64,000 nt of DNA from Sordaria brevicollis. Its lineage: Eukaryota > Ascomycota > Sordariomycetes > Sordariales > Sordariaceae. The stretch is from the NCBI GenBank assembly GCA_033439795.1, contig JAUTDP010000002.1:4278001-4342000 (forward strand), given 5' to 3'. The notes below the pieces were generated by a model. The model ran no database searches. It was not told the origin of the DNA and saw only the letters and a list, made by a program, of their open reading frames with translations. The translations under genes and the position numbers were made by a program. Positions 47,883-60,205 of this stretch are shown piece by piece; the stretch's first letter is position 1, and the number at the start of each line of letters is the position of its first letter.

Positions 47883-50203
47883 ATGTCTGGAAACGTTCAG
47901 AACAACTGGGAGGAGGCTGCCGACCAGGACGAGCGCCTGGCGCGCCAGACTCAGCAGCAGATGAACATTAACGCTGGCACCTTCCGCCCCGGCGCTGCCT
48001 CCTTCAACCCTGCCGCTTCTTTCACTCCCGGCCAGTTCTCCGCTCCCGGCTTCACTCCCCAGTACCAGCAGCAGCAGCAGCAATACTACGGCGGTCAGCA
48101 GGGCTATGGCGGTGGTTACCCCCAGTACGGCAACCAGGGTGGCTACGGACAGTACAACCAGCAGCAGCAGCAGGGCTATGGTGGCGGTTATCCCCAGTAC
48201 GGCAACCAGGGCTACGGTAGGCCACTCGTTACTTTATGTTTGGGCTCGCGGAGGGTTTGAGCTGACGATACGGACACTAGGCCAGCAACAACAATACGGT
48301 GGCTACCAGCAGAACCAGGGTTACCAGCAGAGGCAACAGCAGAACCGCGATGCTCCCAAGCCCACTCCCCAGATCGTCAAGAGGCCAGAGCAGCCCGCTG
48401 CCCAGGCGCAACCAAAGGCTGAGGCTTCCAAGCCCGCTGCCGCCGCTCCCGTCAAGACTCTCAGCATCACCGGCGATGCTCCTGCTAAGGTCCTGAGCAT
48501 CGGTGGTGATGCCAAGCCCGTTACCAAGGTTCTTTCTATCGGCAACACTGCTCCTAAGAAGGAGGAGGCCAAGAAGGAAGAGCCCAAGAAGGAGGAGACC
48601 AAGAAGGAGGCCGCTAAGAAGGAGAACACCGCTGAGGCTGCCGCCAAGGTTGCTGCTACCAAGGCCGTCGAGAAGTCCGAGTCTGGTGCTGCTAGCGGCA
48701 AGACTTCGCCCGCTCCCTCTTCTGGCCGCGCCAGCCCTTCTGCCGCTAACTCCGGCAACAAGGTGGTGCGCGACGCCGACGCTGTCGAGAAGGAGCAGTC
48801 CGCCGATGTCGACGAAGAGACCCTCAAGGAAATTTACGGCAAGGAGCACATGAACATCATCTTCATCGGTCACGTCGATGCCGGCAAGTCTACTCTCGGT
48901 GGTGCCATTCTCTACGTCACCGGCATGGTTGACCAGCGTACCCTCGACAAGTACAAGAGGGAAGCCAAGGAGATGGGTCGTGAGACCTGGTATCTCTCGT
49001 GGGCTCTTGATTTGACCAACGAGGAGCGTGCCAAGGGTAAGACTGTCGAGGTTGGTCGCGGTTTCTTCGAGACCGACAAGCGCAAGTACTCCATTCTTGA
49101 CGCTCCCGGCCACAAGACCTATGTCCCCAACATGATCGGTGGTGCTTCCCAGGCCGATGTCGGTATCCTCGTCATTTCCGCCCGTAAGGGTGAGTACGAG
49201 ACCGGTTTCGAGAAGGGCGGCCAGACCCGTGAGCACGCCATGTTGGCCAAGACTCAGGGTGTCAACAAGCTCGTCGTCGTTATCAACAAGATGGATGATC
49301 CCACTGTCAACTGGTCTGAGGAGCGCTACAAGGAGTGCACCACTAAGCTTGCTCAGTTCTTGAAGGGCACCGGTTACAACCTCAAGACCGACGTCTTCTT
49401 CATGCCCGTTGCTGCTCAGATGACCCTCGGTATCAAGGACCGCGTCCCCAAGGATGTCTGCCCCTGGTACGATGGCCCCTCGCTCCTCGAGTACCTTGAC
49501 AACATGAACGCTCTTGAGCGCAAGGTCAACGCCCCCTTTATGATGGCCGTTGCCGGCAAGTACCGTGATATGGGTACCATGATTGAGGGTAAGATCGAGG
49601 CCGGTGTTGTCAAGAAGGGTATGAGCTTGGTCATGATGCCCAACAAGCAGAACGTCGAAATTTCTGCTGTTTACGGCGAGACCGAAGACGAGGTTCCCGT
49701 CGCCCAGTGCGGTGAACAGGTCCGTATCCGTCTCCGTGGCATCGAAGAAGAAGAAATCATGCCCGGTTTCGTTCTCTGCTCCCCCAAGCGTCTTGTGCAT
49801 AACGTCACCGCTTTCGAGGCTCAGATCAGAATCCTTGATCTCAAGAGCATTTTGACTGCCGGTTTCAACTGCGTGCTCCACGTCCACGCCGCTATCGAGG
49901 AGGTTACTTTCGCCGCTCTCCTCCACAAGCTCCAGAAGGGCACCAACAGGAAGTCCAAGCTTCCTCCTTCGCACGCCAAGAAGGGTGACAGCATCATTGC
50001 TCGTCTCGAGGTTACCGGCGGTGCTGGCTCCGTGTGCGTTGAGAGGTTCGAGGACTACCCCCAGATGGGTCGCTTCACCCTCCGTGATCAGGTATGCCTT
50101 TTGTCTGTCTGTTGTTGAAGTTAACATATACTAACTCACTTCCCAGGGTCAAACCATTGCTATTGGCAAGATCACCAAGCTCATCACCGATACCTCTGCT
50201 TAG
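47883..50203 (+). CDS. sup35: Translation termination factor eRF3 (Sup35) with prion-like N-domain
   Basis: Three exons (47883-48216, 48281-50091, 50147-50203) encode 733 residues. The N-domain (1 to about 135) is rich in Gln, Gly, Tyr and Asn and carries two near-identical copies of QQGYGGGYPQYGNQ, like the oligopeptide repeats of yeast Sup35. The middle region (about 140-290) is Lys/Glu/Ala-rich with repeated LSI(T/G)G(D/N) motifs. The EF-1alpha-like GTPase begins near 303 with GHVDAGKST (308-316), DAPGHKTY and NKMDD, then two beta-barrel domains ending KLITDTSA. The protein binds eRF1 and drives peptide release at stop codons. The first intron (64 bp) lies inside the prion-like domain. Codon use is strongly biased, indicating high expression. 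Confidence 0.97.
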
Positions 50204-51139
50204 AAGGGTAAGAGGAAATCGGAGTCAGGGAAATCCGAATAAAAAACTGTGACTTTTTAACACCAGAGAGTAAAAGCTAAGCGGAATCAGGCTCATATCA
50301 AGCGCTTGAGAAGTTAAGTTCGGGTCATGTTTTTATGTTCGAGACGAAGGCATTGGAGAGATAGAACGAATACCAGTTGGAATGAAAAGTTTGTTACGTT
50401 TAGGAAGTCTGGGTTTTCTTATTAGGCCTCCAGGTGCTCTCTTTGCTTATTCTAATGTGATCATCGTTGTCCAAACCTCTACAACCATCTCGAGATACAA
50501 CCGTGAACCTAAATCCATGGCGATCCCTTTGTCAGGGCATGATGTTTTGAGGTCAAGCCAAGCTGTACCTGACCTTAGTTAACCATCTCATGGTCAAGAC
50601 TCAAGACGGAGAGAAAACTCCCCGAGGAACATGCGGGGGAGAGCGGGGCCGATGACGAGTTATTTCCGTCGGGAGAGGATGCCGAACGGAGGAGGAGGAG
50701 GAGCTAGGGAAGCGGGTCCACTCCGGAGGCTACCGAGCGGGGACCGCGGGGAAGAAACGACGACATAGACTTGATATATAATCAGACATTCTCCTCAAAA
50801 AGCAGCTTTCTCTTTCTGTAGTTGAGGCTTTTCAAGATCTTGGAAGAAAACACCAAAGTTCCCAAATCGCACCGCATAGGTAAGTTGCTCAAATATCTTC
50901 CGTGACATCATGACATCCGGAGCTTCCATCAAGTCCAGAGAAACTCCAGATATTAAGCATCTCAACTGTCATACTTCAAACTGCTCATGTTAGCATGAAG
51001 ATGAGCGGGAATGAGTGACTGACAAGACGCAATAGCAACACGATCTCAACGAGTCCTCTAGAATATCACCAGTCTTCGCACTCTCAATATCGCGCAGCTC
51101 AGATAGTTCAACGATATCTTTCGCCAAAGCCATCACATC
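50204..51139. other. Intergenic between sup35 and the dehydrogenase gene
   Basis: The first few hundred bases should be the sup35 3' untranslated region. A purine-rich GGAGGAGGAGGAGG stretch lies near 50690. 50,780-51,139 is the upstream region of the dehydrogenase gene. No coding region is recognised. Confidence 0.45.
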
Positions 51140-52761
51140 ATGTCCGCCCCAGTAACCGCCAACCAAGAGGCCACCACCAAGCCTCCCATCGACGTGGGCA
51201 ACCTCTTTTCCGTCAAGGGAATGGTTGCTCTTGTTACTGGTGGTGGTTCCGGTATGCTTTCTCTCCTTCCTCGTCTTCCCTCTTTCTTTCTACCTGCACC
51301 CATGTGCATTTACCGTTTTCGACATCTCTCATCATCATCTCCCGGCCCACAAACTCTTCCCTTTTCCATACATGTACCAAGAAAATTGCTAACACCCAAA
51401 CACCTAGGAATCGGCCTAATGCTAACCCAATCCCTCGCCTCCGCCGGTGCCAAACGTATCTACATCGCCGGGCGCCGCCTCTCCGTTTTGCAGGCTGCCG
51501 CAAACCGCATCAACAGCTCCCTCCCCCAGTCATCATCCTCCCAAGAACCCGTGGTCGTCCCCCTAGAATGCGACGTAACATCCCCCACCTCTTTATCTTC
51601 TCTCGTCAGCCAAATCTCCTCCGACCCTTTTACGGGCTACCTAAATCTCCTCTGCTGTAACGCCGGCGTTGGCGGTCCTCAGACTTCTGTCGTTGACAAA
51701 TCCACGGAGGAGGAGAAGACTCTACAGCAGTTTAGGGAGGAAGCCCTAAAAGTGGACTTTGAAAAGGAGTGGGAGGGGACGTTTAGGGTTAATGTGGGGA
51801 GTGTTTGGTATACGAGTATGGCGTGTTTGGAGCTTTTGGAAAAAGGAAACACTCTGGCGGCTTCTGGGGAAGGGGAGGGAGGGAAGGAAGGGGTTTGGAG
51901 GGGGAGTGGGAGTCAGATTGTGGTTACGAGCAGCATTGCAGCGTTTAATAAGGCTGCTCCGGGGGGTTGGGCGTACGGGGCGAGTAAGGCGGCGGCGACG
52001 CATGTGGGGAAGCAGTTGAGTGTGCTGTTGCCTAGGTGGGGTATTCGGTGAGTCTTTTATCTCTCATTTTCTTTCCTTTTGCTTTTGGTGCCCGAGATGG
52101 GAGGGGGAATGGGAAGTGGTGAAAAGAAGGGTGAAAAGAAGGGTGAAAAGAAGGGTGAAAAGAAGGGTGAAGAGAAGGGTGAAGAGAAGGGTGAAGAGAA
52201 GGGTGAAGAGAAGGGTGAAGAGAAGGGTGAAGAGAGGGCGAGGCTAAGAAGTTAAAGAGAAACTTCTAGGGAACCTCAAGTGAGAAGAGCCAGAAGAGAG
52301 GAATTTCATGGGGCGAGTGTCCCTTGAGCCTTCTGCTCCCTTCAATACTTTCTTAGCCTCATCTCCAACCTAGACCCCATCTGATGGTCTGTCTACCACG
52401 TTTGAATAGCTTGCTAACATGCTTTTCTATTTAGCTGCAACGTCCTCTGCCCTGGCCGTAAGTTTATCTTTCCCCTTCTCCCATTAGATTCTTCCTCAGT
52501 TAAACTGTTACTGATACGAAAGCTGTAGTCTTCCCCTCCGAAATGGCCGCCCCCATCGTCCAAGCAGCCGGCGGCTCCATGACCGGCGGCGGTCTCATCC
52601 CTCTCGACAAGAAGACGGTCCCGCTTGGTCGCATGGGCGATGAGTTCGACATGGCGGGCCAGATTCTGTACCTGGCTTCGCGGGCGGGAGCGTACCTGAA
52701 CGGAAACGTGATTGTGGTTGATGGTGGACGGTTGACGACGTTTCCTAGTACTGGGTACTAA
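51140..52761 (+). CDS. Short-chain dehydrogenase/reductase
   Basis: Four exons (51140-51251, 51408-52047, 52435-52457, 52529-52761) give 335 residues. The third is only 23 nt, encoding most of CNVLCPG. Splicing at the first intron restores the cofactor motif TGGGSGIGLML (33-43). Also visible are CNAGVGG, the catalytic serine in [11 protein letters not shown], and the YxxxK pair in AYGASKAA. The C-terminus [18 protein letters not shown] is a normal SDR end. These are the hallmarks of a classical NAD(P)-dependent SDR; the substrate is unknown. The first intron (156 bp) is a stop-free multiple of three. The second (387 bp) contains a 12-bp minisatellite. Confidence 0.92.
52119..52238 (+). repeat. 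12-bp minisatellite, ten units, in an intron of the dehydrogenase gene
   Basis: Ten consecutive 12-bp units: four GTGAAAAGAAGG, then six GTGAAGAGAAGG (the last with one change). The ordered switch from one variant to the other suggests two rounds of expansion. The array lies wholly inside intron 2, so length changes would not alter the protein. Confidence 0.95.
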
Positions 52762-55700
52762 ATGCAAGCATAGCCTGAGAGAGTTTGGGGGATGAGATTG
52801 AGAGGAAGACAAGAAAGTGAAGGGGGAGAGATACGAAGACATGAGATGGATTATTAGAGATGCGGGAACATTGAATTAGATCAAAATGGCTCGGAAAGGG
52901 TTGAAGAGTTTTAGGCTACCTACAGTACATGTTTCCGGTAGCACATAGCTAGGTATCGATGAAAAATGTTCCTGGTATGCAACTACGGTCATGAGTGGCT
53001 TTAGTTTCTTGCAATGCATTCAATGAACGGTCATCCTAGACCAGTTTAGCATACTCATCACTTTGAATGATATTCGACGCCTATTATGGAGAATATTTGC
53101 CAGTGAATGAACCTCACTTGACGTTTAATCATGCCCAGACACCTGAGAGCCATGACGAGATTGGATTCTGTGAGTGATCAAACAGGCTAAGGCAAATCAG
53201 CCAGCTAGTTAAGTCATGTCGAATTATCACCCTTTTCCTGTCTTTTAATCTTTGCAAAACACCAAATATCTTTCGAGTGTTTGGATGCAGACCTTTCTGG
53301 TGAGAAATGGGACTTGAAAGCTTCAAGATATGGAGAGCATGGTGTGCAAGGAATCACTTGACAGATCATAATCAAGTCATTGTTCCATTTTGATGCGTTC
53401 TTGAGAGCACTGGCTTCCTGTTCATTATAATTACTTTGTTTGAGATGAAAATATCGTGATGTCAATGCTGCCATAGACATGTCTTGTTAGTACTCGCTAG
53501 CAAGAACAAGTGTGACTAGGGGAAAGATGAAGGTCCCAATTCCCTCTCTCACTTGGGAAAGAGAAAGAAAACCAGAAAAAGGTAGGCAAGATCAGTATGA
53601 AAGACACATAAAATGTCATCTTGAAGTTTGCAGTTATCGTTTTCTTCATCCACGACGATAGTGGCCCATCAGTTAGTTAAATGGTGATATCCCACCGGTA
53701 TATCAACCGGTATTTTGGTCTGAAGAGCACTTGCTCACTCGCCGGATCGGCACCGAACTCTCCCCATCCGAAACACATTCGTATGTAGCCGTATGGATCC
53801 CGAAGGTGCATGCCGTCCATAACCGTCTTTTATCTTTCCATGTTATCCTAGCGGTTCGGTTCCAGCGGTGTGTAGGAATACGAGTTCGAGTCAGAGTCCT
53901 GTTGGGGACGACTCCATTCATAAGGTTTAGTCCGCAGCAGAAGAACAGACAACGAAGTGGACAAAGTGGAAAGAGTGGAAAGACTTGTCAGTTGTGCTGC
54001 TGATGATGATGATGACTGACAACGGACCCTCGACTTTGAACCCGGACCTGTCAGTGTCTATCAAACAAGGGGTCTCGGTACTGAGCGGTAGTCAAAAAGT
54101 GGGAACTTTTTCACACAAAACGGATCCAGCTCCGGCAATGTTCAGTCCCTCCCAGAAAGTCTCCTAAAATAGCCGATCACCCGGCTCCACTTTTTTACAA
54201 AGTCCGGGTCTCGAACTCCGTGCTTGGCGGGTTATCGGGGGTGATTTTCGGGTCCGGGGACGGTGAAAGGTCCACGGGGACGGCTTGGTATGACGGCAGA
54301 AGGAAGGGTCCTAAGTAGGTAAGCAATGGGAGAGTTGTCAAAGCCGTGATGACTAGTATCGTCTTTAGTGTTTGGCTTGGCTGGTTTAGTTAAATGGCCT
54401 ATAACATCGGTAGTCATCACCACTCATCACCCTGTCTGTGGCAGTGTCAAAGGGTCCCTCCCGGACATGGTTACATTCGCGCTCTTGTTCGGGAGCCGGT
54501 CGGTCATACGAACGGATTCCCGTCGTCGGTAGGGTCGGTCGGATCTTGATGTTACCTGTTGGTTGCAATTCGGGCTGCTCCGTGGCTAAGCGCTATGGGT
54601 CTTGTCTTTTCCAAAAGGACTGGAAGGGAAATGGCAGGGTGTTTTATAGCGGGTCTCATGCTTTAGCGGGTTCAGTTGGCAATGGTGGAGTTCTTGGTGT
54701 TGCTGCAGCGAACAACGGGAAGTGGAAGGGAAACACCAACAAAAAGCCAAGCATTGACCTTGACGTCATCCCCACACCATTGATCAACGTCGTGAAACGG
54801 GCACCAGAAGGTCAGCGGTGAGTTTGCAATCTGAAAACACCAAGAGAGGATTTGATATGAGGTCAACAGTGGACCATTTCATAGATATTTCAGAGTGTTG
54901 AAGTTGGTTGATACATAACAAAAGATGAGCGTGCCCTGTTTCCTGTCTTGGGTAAGGTTTCGAGGCTGTCTGCTTACACCGGAAGTGGGGCCTTCAGGGG
55001 CCTGTCAGGACTGTCTTCCAAGGGTTCCTACAGCGTCTCAGTCCCGCGAATTCGCGATCAAGCATTTGAGGTTTGGTCCGGTGACATTCCCGTCGCTTAT
55101 CGATTAGAGCGAGCACTCCCCTGAGACGGGAATGAATGACCCCGCAATTGTCGACGTTCCATGTAATCAACCAAGAAGGGAAGCCTCAAGGTCGGTTGGT
55201 AGGTCGGCTGTGATGAGATGGATGTCTTGAGTTCTTGGTATACAGAGTGACGGGTTGGGAAATAGAGGCGCACCTATTGGACGTCTTGCCCGTTCTCAAG
55301 AGCCGTGAATGGACAAAGATGGATGGATGCTGGATGCTCCCCTTTCTCCTGCTTCTCCGTCTGTCCGTAGAGGTACCTTGTTCCCCAGATCCCATAGCCA
55401 GAGTACCGAGCTCCCCCGCATTGGTGGTTACTCTAACAATGATATGCGTGTGCTGGGGCGGCCCGGGGATAACAGGTACAGCATGACCTTCAAGTGACAG
55501 AGCAAGTCAATATTGTTGATGTCAACATGGTCTCGAGATCAAATCTACATTATCTGAAATCGAATGTTTGTTGATGGGATGTGAAGAGGAAGGGACACTG
55601 CTTCATTGACCAAGTTTGACATCTGATAGACAAGCGTGGGATGAGAAAGGGAAACTGCCATTCAGTTGTAAAGAAGCACCTTGATGGCTCTCAGTTTAGC

Positions 55701-57821
55701 ATCGTATCATGAGTTGGATACACCTTCCCATCAACCTCAAACAGCTACTGTCAGTCGGAACCATGTGCTATCGTGAAGCATGGTGTTGTTGCTGTGTCAG
55801 TCTTGGCCTTCTCCTCCTCTAAAATTGATGTGCAGACATGTCGGTAATACCTCGAACCCAAAGACCGAAACCTGCATCATTCGCCCTTTTACCTTCCATC
55901 CATCCAGCATCCCCAGCCCGGTTGTGCTTCATTCCACTTCCTCCATATTGGATACAGGACATTGGCACATGAAGATCCGGGGTCACCCACACTCTCTCTT
56001 CCAAGACTTCCCTCCGCCCCTCCCTTTCCCCCGTCCAGCCCGGTCATTGGTTCCCTCCTCCACTTATACAACCCGCGAGAGAGAGAGTGTGTGTAGTGTG
56101 TGTGGTGTATGGGGAGCAACCCGGATGAAGTGCAAGGCAAGTATGTCACTTCATTCAGTCGTACTTGACCTTGTTGTATAAATAAAAGGCCGATTCCCAT
56201 CTCCCCATCAGATGATAGATCTGTAACCCGAACCATATTCGTTGCTCCTTTCAAGTTGTCGCGGCCCAGGAACTTCCCCATCCTTCTTCCTTTGTTTGGT
56301 GTTACTGCTCTCACGTCAGAAACATCTCTTATTTCCCAATTCACTTATACGCCAAGTCCTTGAGGAAAGACGAATCCGAACCTCGACTGTCGACAAAGAA
56401 ACTGTTCAAAGTCAACACCAATTCCATCCATCTTCAAACTCGTTGCATCTCCAGAGAAACGAACTAGACATCAACTCCATTGCTGTCATCTTGGTTACCT
56501 CCAACGAAAATTCGCCGCTTTAACTTCGACCGTCCGTCACAGTCCTCAACCATCGACCGTGCAAAGCAGAGCACACGACCCCGCTTTGACAATCAGCACC
56601 ACATTCAGAGCGAAAGCTTCATAAGCTTCGCAGTACGACCGGACTATACGAATACCTACGAAAGGCAAAGCAAGCGCCAAAGACAGTTGACGGGACATTG
56701 CCCATTATCGAGGAATAACAAAACTTGCCTTTCGTCCCAAGTTTCGTTCCAGCTTCAAAAGTCTACCAGGAGTGTCCCTACACTCGCGAAAAGAGACCGT
56801 CTTCCATCCCGTAGTAAGTTCGATCCATTGCGTGCGTCCCGTCTCATCATTTCACATTGTGACCGGGAGATTGATCATGGATCATGGTTGAGTGACCAAA
56901 AAATCCATCTGTGAAGATCCCAGTATCGTGGAAAACAAAAGGCTTCATAGCCAAAGCCACAACTCCCAAGTCTCCTCAATGACATGCACAAACTGGAGTC
57001 CCTCCCATCATCAGCTGCTGCCCCAGCCCTGCTCCCGTTCGTTCCCCACATCCCCGCTTGAGCCCTGCCGAAGCCGCAAAGTGGAGTTAAGGTGGAAGTG
57101 GTGGAAGCCCAGGTGGAAGTGGAAGTCTTTCTTCAACCACCCCGGCCCCACCTCACTCACCTATCTGTACACTTGTTTACAGCCACAGGAGAAACGAGTC
57201 CCTACCTTTCCCGATGACACACTCCTTGAGAGCTCCATAGTTGCTCAACAAAGTCCGTCAACAAAGCCAATGCCTCCGCGGGATGACAAGAGGTTGGGAT
57301 TGGGATTGGGTTTGGGTTAGCCGAACAGGTCCCGAAAAAGCTCCTCCTCCTCCTCTTCCTCCCGTAGTCGGGTATCCCCATGATGACTCCCTATCACAAG
57401 GCCCCGTCCGTTGAGGATATCCGCCACCGTCACTGGAGTCTTTCTCTTCCGAGAGAGACCCGGACATGGCAGGGGCTGGCTGACGGCATAGTATGACGGC
57501 TTACTCTTGCCTATCATGTTTCATTTTCTTGGTGGTTCGGTTCGGTCTCAACTCCAATGGGGTAGCTTGATGATGCTTGTTGCTGGAGCAATAATCCAGC
57601 TTGAAGAGATCTTCCTGCAGGAAGAGACTCCATTAAAAAGTGATGAGCTGGGGCTAATAAACCTGCAGTACCCGCTAGGACACACATCAACAAAGCATAA
57701 AGAGACTCTAAACGGACATACATAAGCGTATCTGCCGCCTTGTCCTAGTCTCTTGTTCTCCAAGTTCCTAGAACCCTTTGTCAATAAAATTCACCCACAC
57801 AAAAAGCAAACCATAAACACC
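52762..57821. other. Large intergenic region; spliced leader of the carrier gene near its right end
   Basis: Five kilobases without a recognisable protein. Frames between 53.0 and 56.1 kb are short and lack family features. A TATA box at 56176, an ATG-free stretch (56214-56875), a GTAAGT donor at 56814 and acceptor-like CCTAG sites at 57748 and 57770 suggest a leader and leader intron for the carrier gene. A GAGAGAGAGTGTGTGTAGTG microsatellite lies near 56080. Confidence 0.5.
56176..56183 (+). promoter_or_regulatory. TATA box of a long leader (probably the carrier gene)
   Basis: TATAAATA in the context TTGTTGTATAAATAAAAGGC. About 30 bp downstream begins a roughly 660-nt stretch with no ATG on the + strand, the pattern expected of a transcribed leader. 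Confidence 0.5.
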
Positions 57822-58900
57822 ATGTCCACCGTCAAACAATCCGCCGAGGCCGCGACATCAGACGTCGTTGGCACAGCTAAGAGCGCCACGGCCGAGACGG
57901 TCACGGCCGCCACCGACTTCCTTCACACCCCCGCCGTCCGGGCCGCTCTGCCCTTCATCAACGGCGGTCTCTCCGGCATGGTAGCCACAACCGTCATCCA
58001 GCCCATCGACATGATCAAAGTCCGCATCCAGCTCGCCGGCGAGGGCAAAGCCGGCGGTCCCAAACCCACCCCCCTCGGCGTCACGCGTGACATCATCGCC
58101 AGCGGCAAAGCCATGGACCTCTACACCGGTCTATCCGCCGGCCTCCTCCGTCAAGCCGTCTACACCACCGCCCGCATCGGGTGCTTCGACACCTTCATGG
58201 GCCAGCTCTCGGCCCGCGCCAAGGAAAAGGGTCAAGCCGTCGGCTTCACCGAGCGCGCCTCGGCCGGTCTGGCAGCGGGTGGTCTGGCGGCCATGATCGG
58301 CAACCCGGCTGACTTGGCTCTTATTCGGATGCAGTCAGACGGCCTCAAGCCCGTCGCCGAGCGCAAGAACTACAAGTCCGTGATCGACGCCCTCGGCGGC
58401 ATCGCGCGGCACGAAGGCGTCGGCGCTCTCTGGGCCGGCGCCGCTCCCACGGTCGTTCGGGCGATGGCGCTCAACTTTGGCCAGCTCGCCTTCTTCTCGG
58501 AAGCAAAAGCGCAGTTGAAGCAGAGGACTGAGTGGTCTAGCAAGGTGCAGACATTGTCTGCTAGCGCGATCGCGGGGTTCTTTGCCAGTTTCTTCTCGTT
58601 GCCGTTTGATTTCGTCAAGACACGCCTGCAAAAACAGACGAGGGGTGCGGATGGGAAACTCCCGTATAACGGGATGGTGGATTGCTTTGCCAAGGTTGCG
58701 AAGCAAGAGGGGTTGACGAGGTTTTATAGAGGGTTTGGGACTTATTATGTTAGGATTGCGCCGCATGCGTGAGTATTTTTCCCTCCCGATGAAAGTGAAG
58801 TTGATGGTGAGGAATTTGAGGGGATGTGATGCTGACAGTGACAAAAAATAGGATGGTAACGCTGCTTGTTGCTGATTACCTTGGTTGGTTGACCAAGTAA
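57822..58900 (+). CDS. Mitochondrial carrier, 2-oxoglutarate/malate type
   Basis: Two exons (57822-58768 and 58852-58900) give 331 residues. An N-terminal Ala/Thr-rich extension (1-40) precedes three repeats of about 100 residues. Each carries the carrier signature: QPIDMIKVRIQ, NPADLALIRMQ and LPFDFVKTRLQ. The end VRIAPHAMVTLLVADYLGWL is formed by the splice. The pattern of the second repeat (NPADLALIRMQSDG) points to the oxoglutarate/malate carrier subgroup in the inner mitochondrial membrane. The dicarboxylate carrier is the main alternative. The ATG at 57822 is in A/C-rich context typical of a leader, and no upstream ATG lies between it and the acceptor-like site at 57748. Confidence 0.93.
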
Positions 58901-60205
58901 ACGCCGCCCGAATGAACCGGTCGGTCAACGATGAGGGCGTATTCGGCACTAGCCAGAACGGTCGATTTCGCGGACCTCGACGTCGACGAGTAGAGCTAGT
59001 TGTGAGGATGGTGATGGAGGAAGAAGGAGATGGAGATGGAACTTGCATAGAATAAGTGTTGGGGCGTTTTTGGAGGTTAACCTGGTCTAATATTGCCGGG
59101 GTTTTTCTTGTCTTCGGTCTCATCCAATGTCGTCTTCCTGACTTCGGGATGTGGGACATGGAATGAGTTTTTCGTATTGTTTGCCTTGTCTTGGTTGTTG
59201 TTTATACCTTTTTTGTTAGTCTGGCTTGGTAGACAACGAATTCTTGATATACGTGGCTGGTTTGGTGTTTTCTGTCCGTTGCCTGGTGATAGCGAGATAC
59301 AACGCTTGCTGATAAAGGTTCCGTAGTTGACAACTTTTGCTCATAAGCAGTGGTAGCTGTTGAAGGTGTACCATCCAGGAAGAGAGATATGGCTCAACAC
59401 CATAGACAGACATGTCGTGAGAACAATATAGTCAGGCGAATGGTGTCTGGTACTCTTGTCCGTTACTAGGTGACATGGAATCAATAAAGGTACCATCGCT
59501 GATGACTTTCGTCCTTAAGCAGTACTTAGTAGTTGATGAACCTGTCTCTTCATGCTGGATGGTACAATGTTGGTACACTCAACACCATGATAATGTCGTG
59601 AGAAAATTGTTTGGTGTTGCGAATGGTGTCCTTTGCAAACAGACAGCGAAAACACATCCATTTTGACTTTCGATAGTTCTTGCTAGAGACTTGGCAAACT
59701 TGGCACTACAAGCAAGGGCGACGACCTCACTGTCCTCACAGGGGATTCCCATGCCTCAATTGGTGGACATTGGTCCCTTTTGTTTACTTGATGCCATCGC
59801 TAAACTTTTCGGGTTCAGCGCTGGCCGGGAGACCTGACAGCAGGAAGGGAACAGCAGGGACAGCAGGGGAGGAAGCTCTTTCCAGCAGTTCACGAGTTAA
59901 ACAAAGTGTGATCAGGGTTATACATGGAGAAATTCCAGGGTTGGAAGTGAGCGGGGCAACCAACACCTCAAAAGAGCTGCCAGCCCAGGCCCTGACGGTA
60001 CGTATCTTGGCGGGGAGATTGGAGATGTCGGACAATGGGCAACTCAACCACCGACATCTCTTTCACCTGTCAATAACTACCTACGTACTACTCTCTCTAA
60101 TATCAGCATAGCCCCCCCACCCGGACTGCAGTTCTTATACTGCGGGGTGACATTCTTTTATCACAGCAGTACTCTTTTCCAACAAAGATGACATACTAGA
60201 CGACG
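58901..60205. other. Intergenic between the carrier gene and pan2
   Basis: The interval holds the carrier 3' flank, a diverged tandem duplication (59311-59630) and the pan2 upstream region. No coding region is supported. Confidence 0.5.
59311..59630 (+). repeat. Diverged tandem duplication, two copies of about 140 bp
   Basis: Copy 1 (59311-59447) and copy 2 (59483-59630) share, in order: ATAAAGGT(T/A)CC, TAAGCAGT, TAGTAGTTGATGAA/TAGCTGTTGAAGG, CTCAACACCAT, ATGTCGTGAGAA and CGAATGGTGTC, with many substitutions between. Neither copy encodes a recognisable protein. Confidence 0.65.

Noticed and set aside
48277..50127. A 616-codon open frame antisense to sup35
   Set aside because: It mirrors the strongly C-biased codon use of sup35 on the other strand. 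Its translation is Leu/Gly/Asp-rich with no domain, and it lies entirely within the coding gene.
53214..53480. An 88-codon minus-strand frame in the large intergenic region
   Set aside because: It reads somewhat like protein but has no motif, no neighbouring exons and no promoter signal that I can support.
54438..54821. A 127-codon + strand frame
   Set aside because: Mixed low-complexity composition, no domain, and no sign of splicing or leader structure around it.
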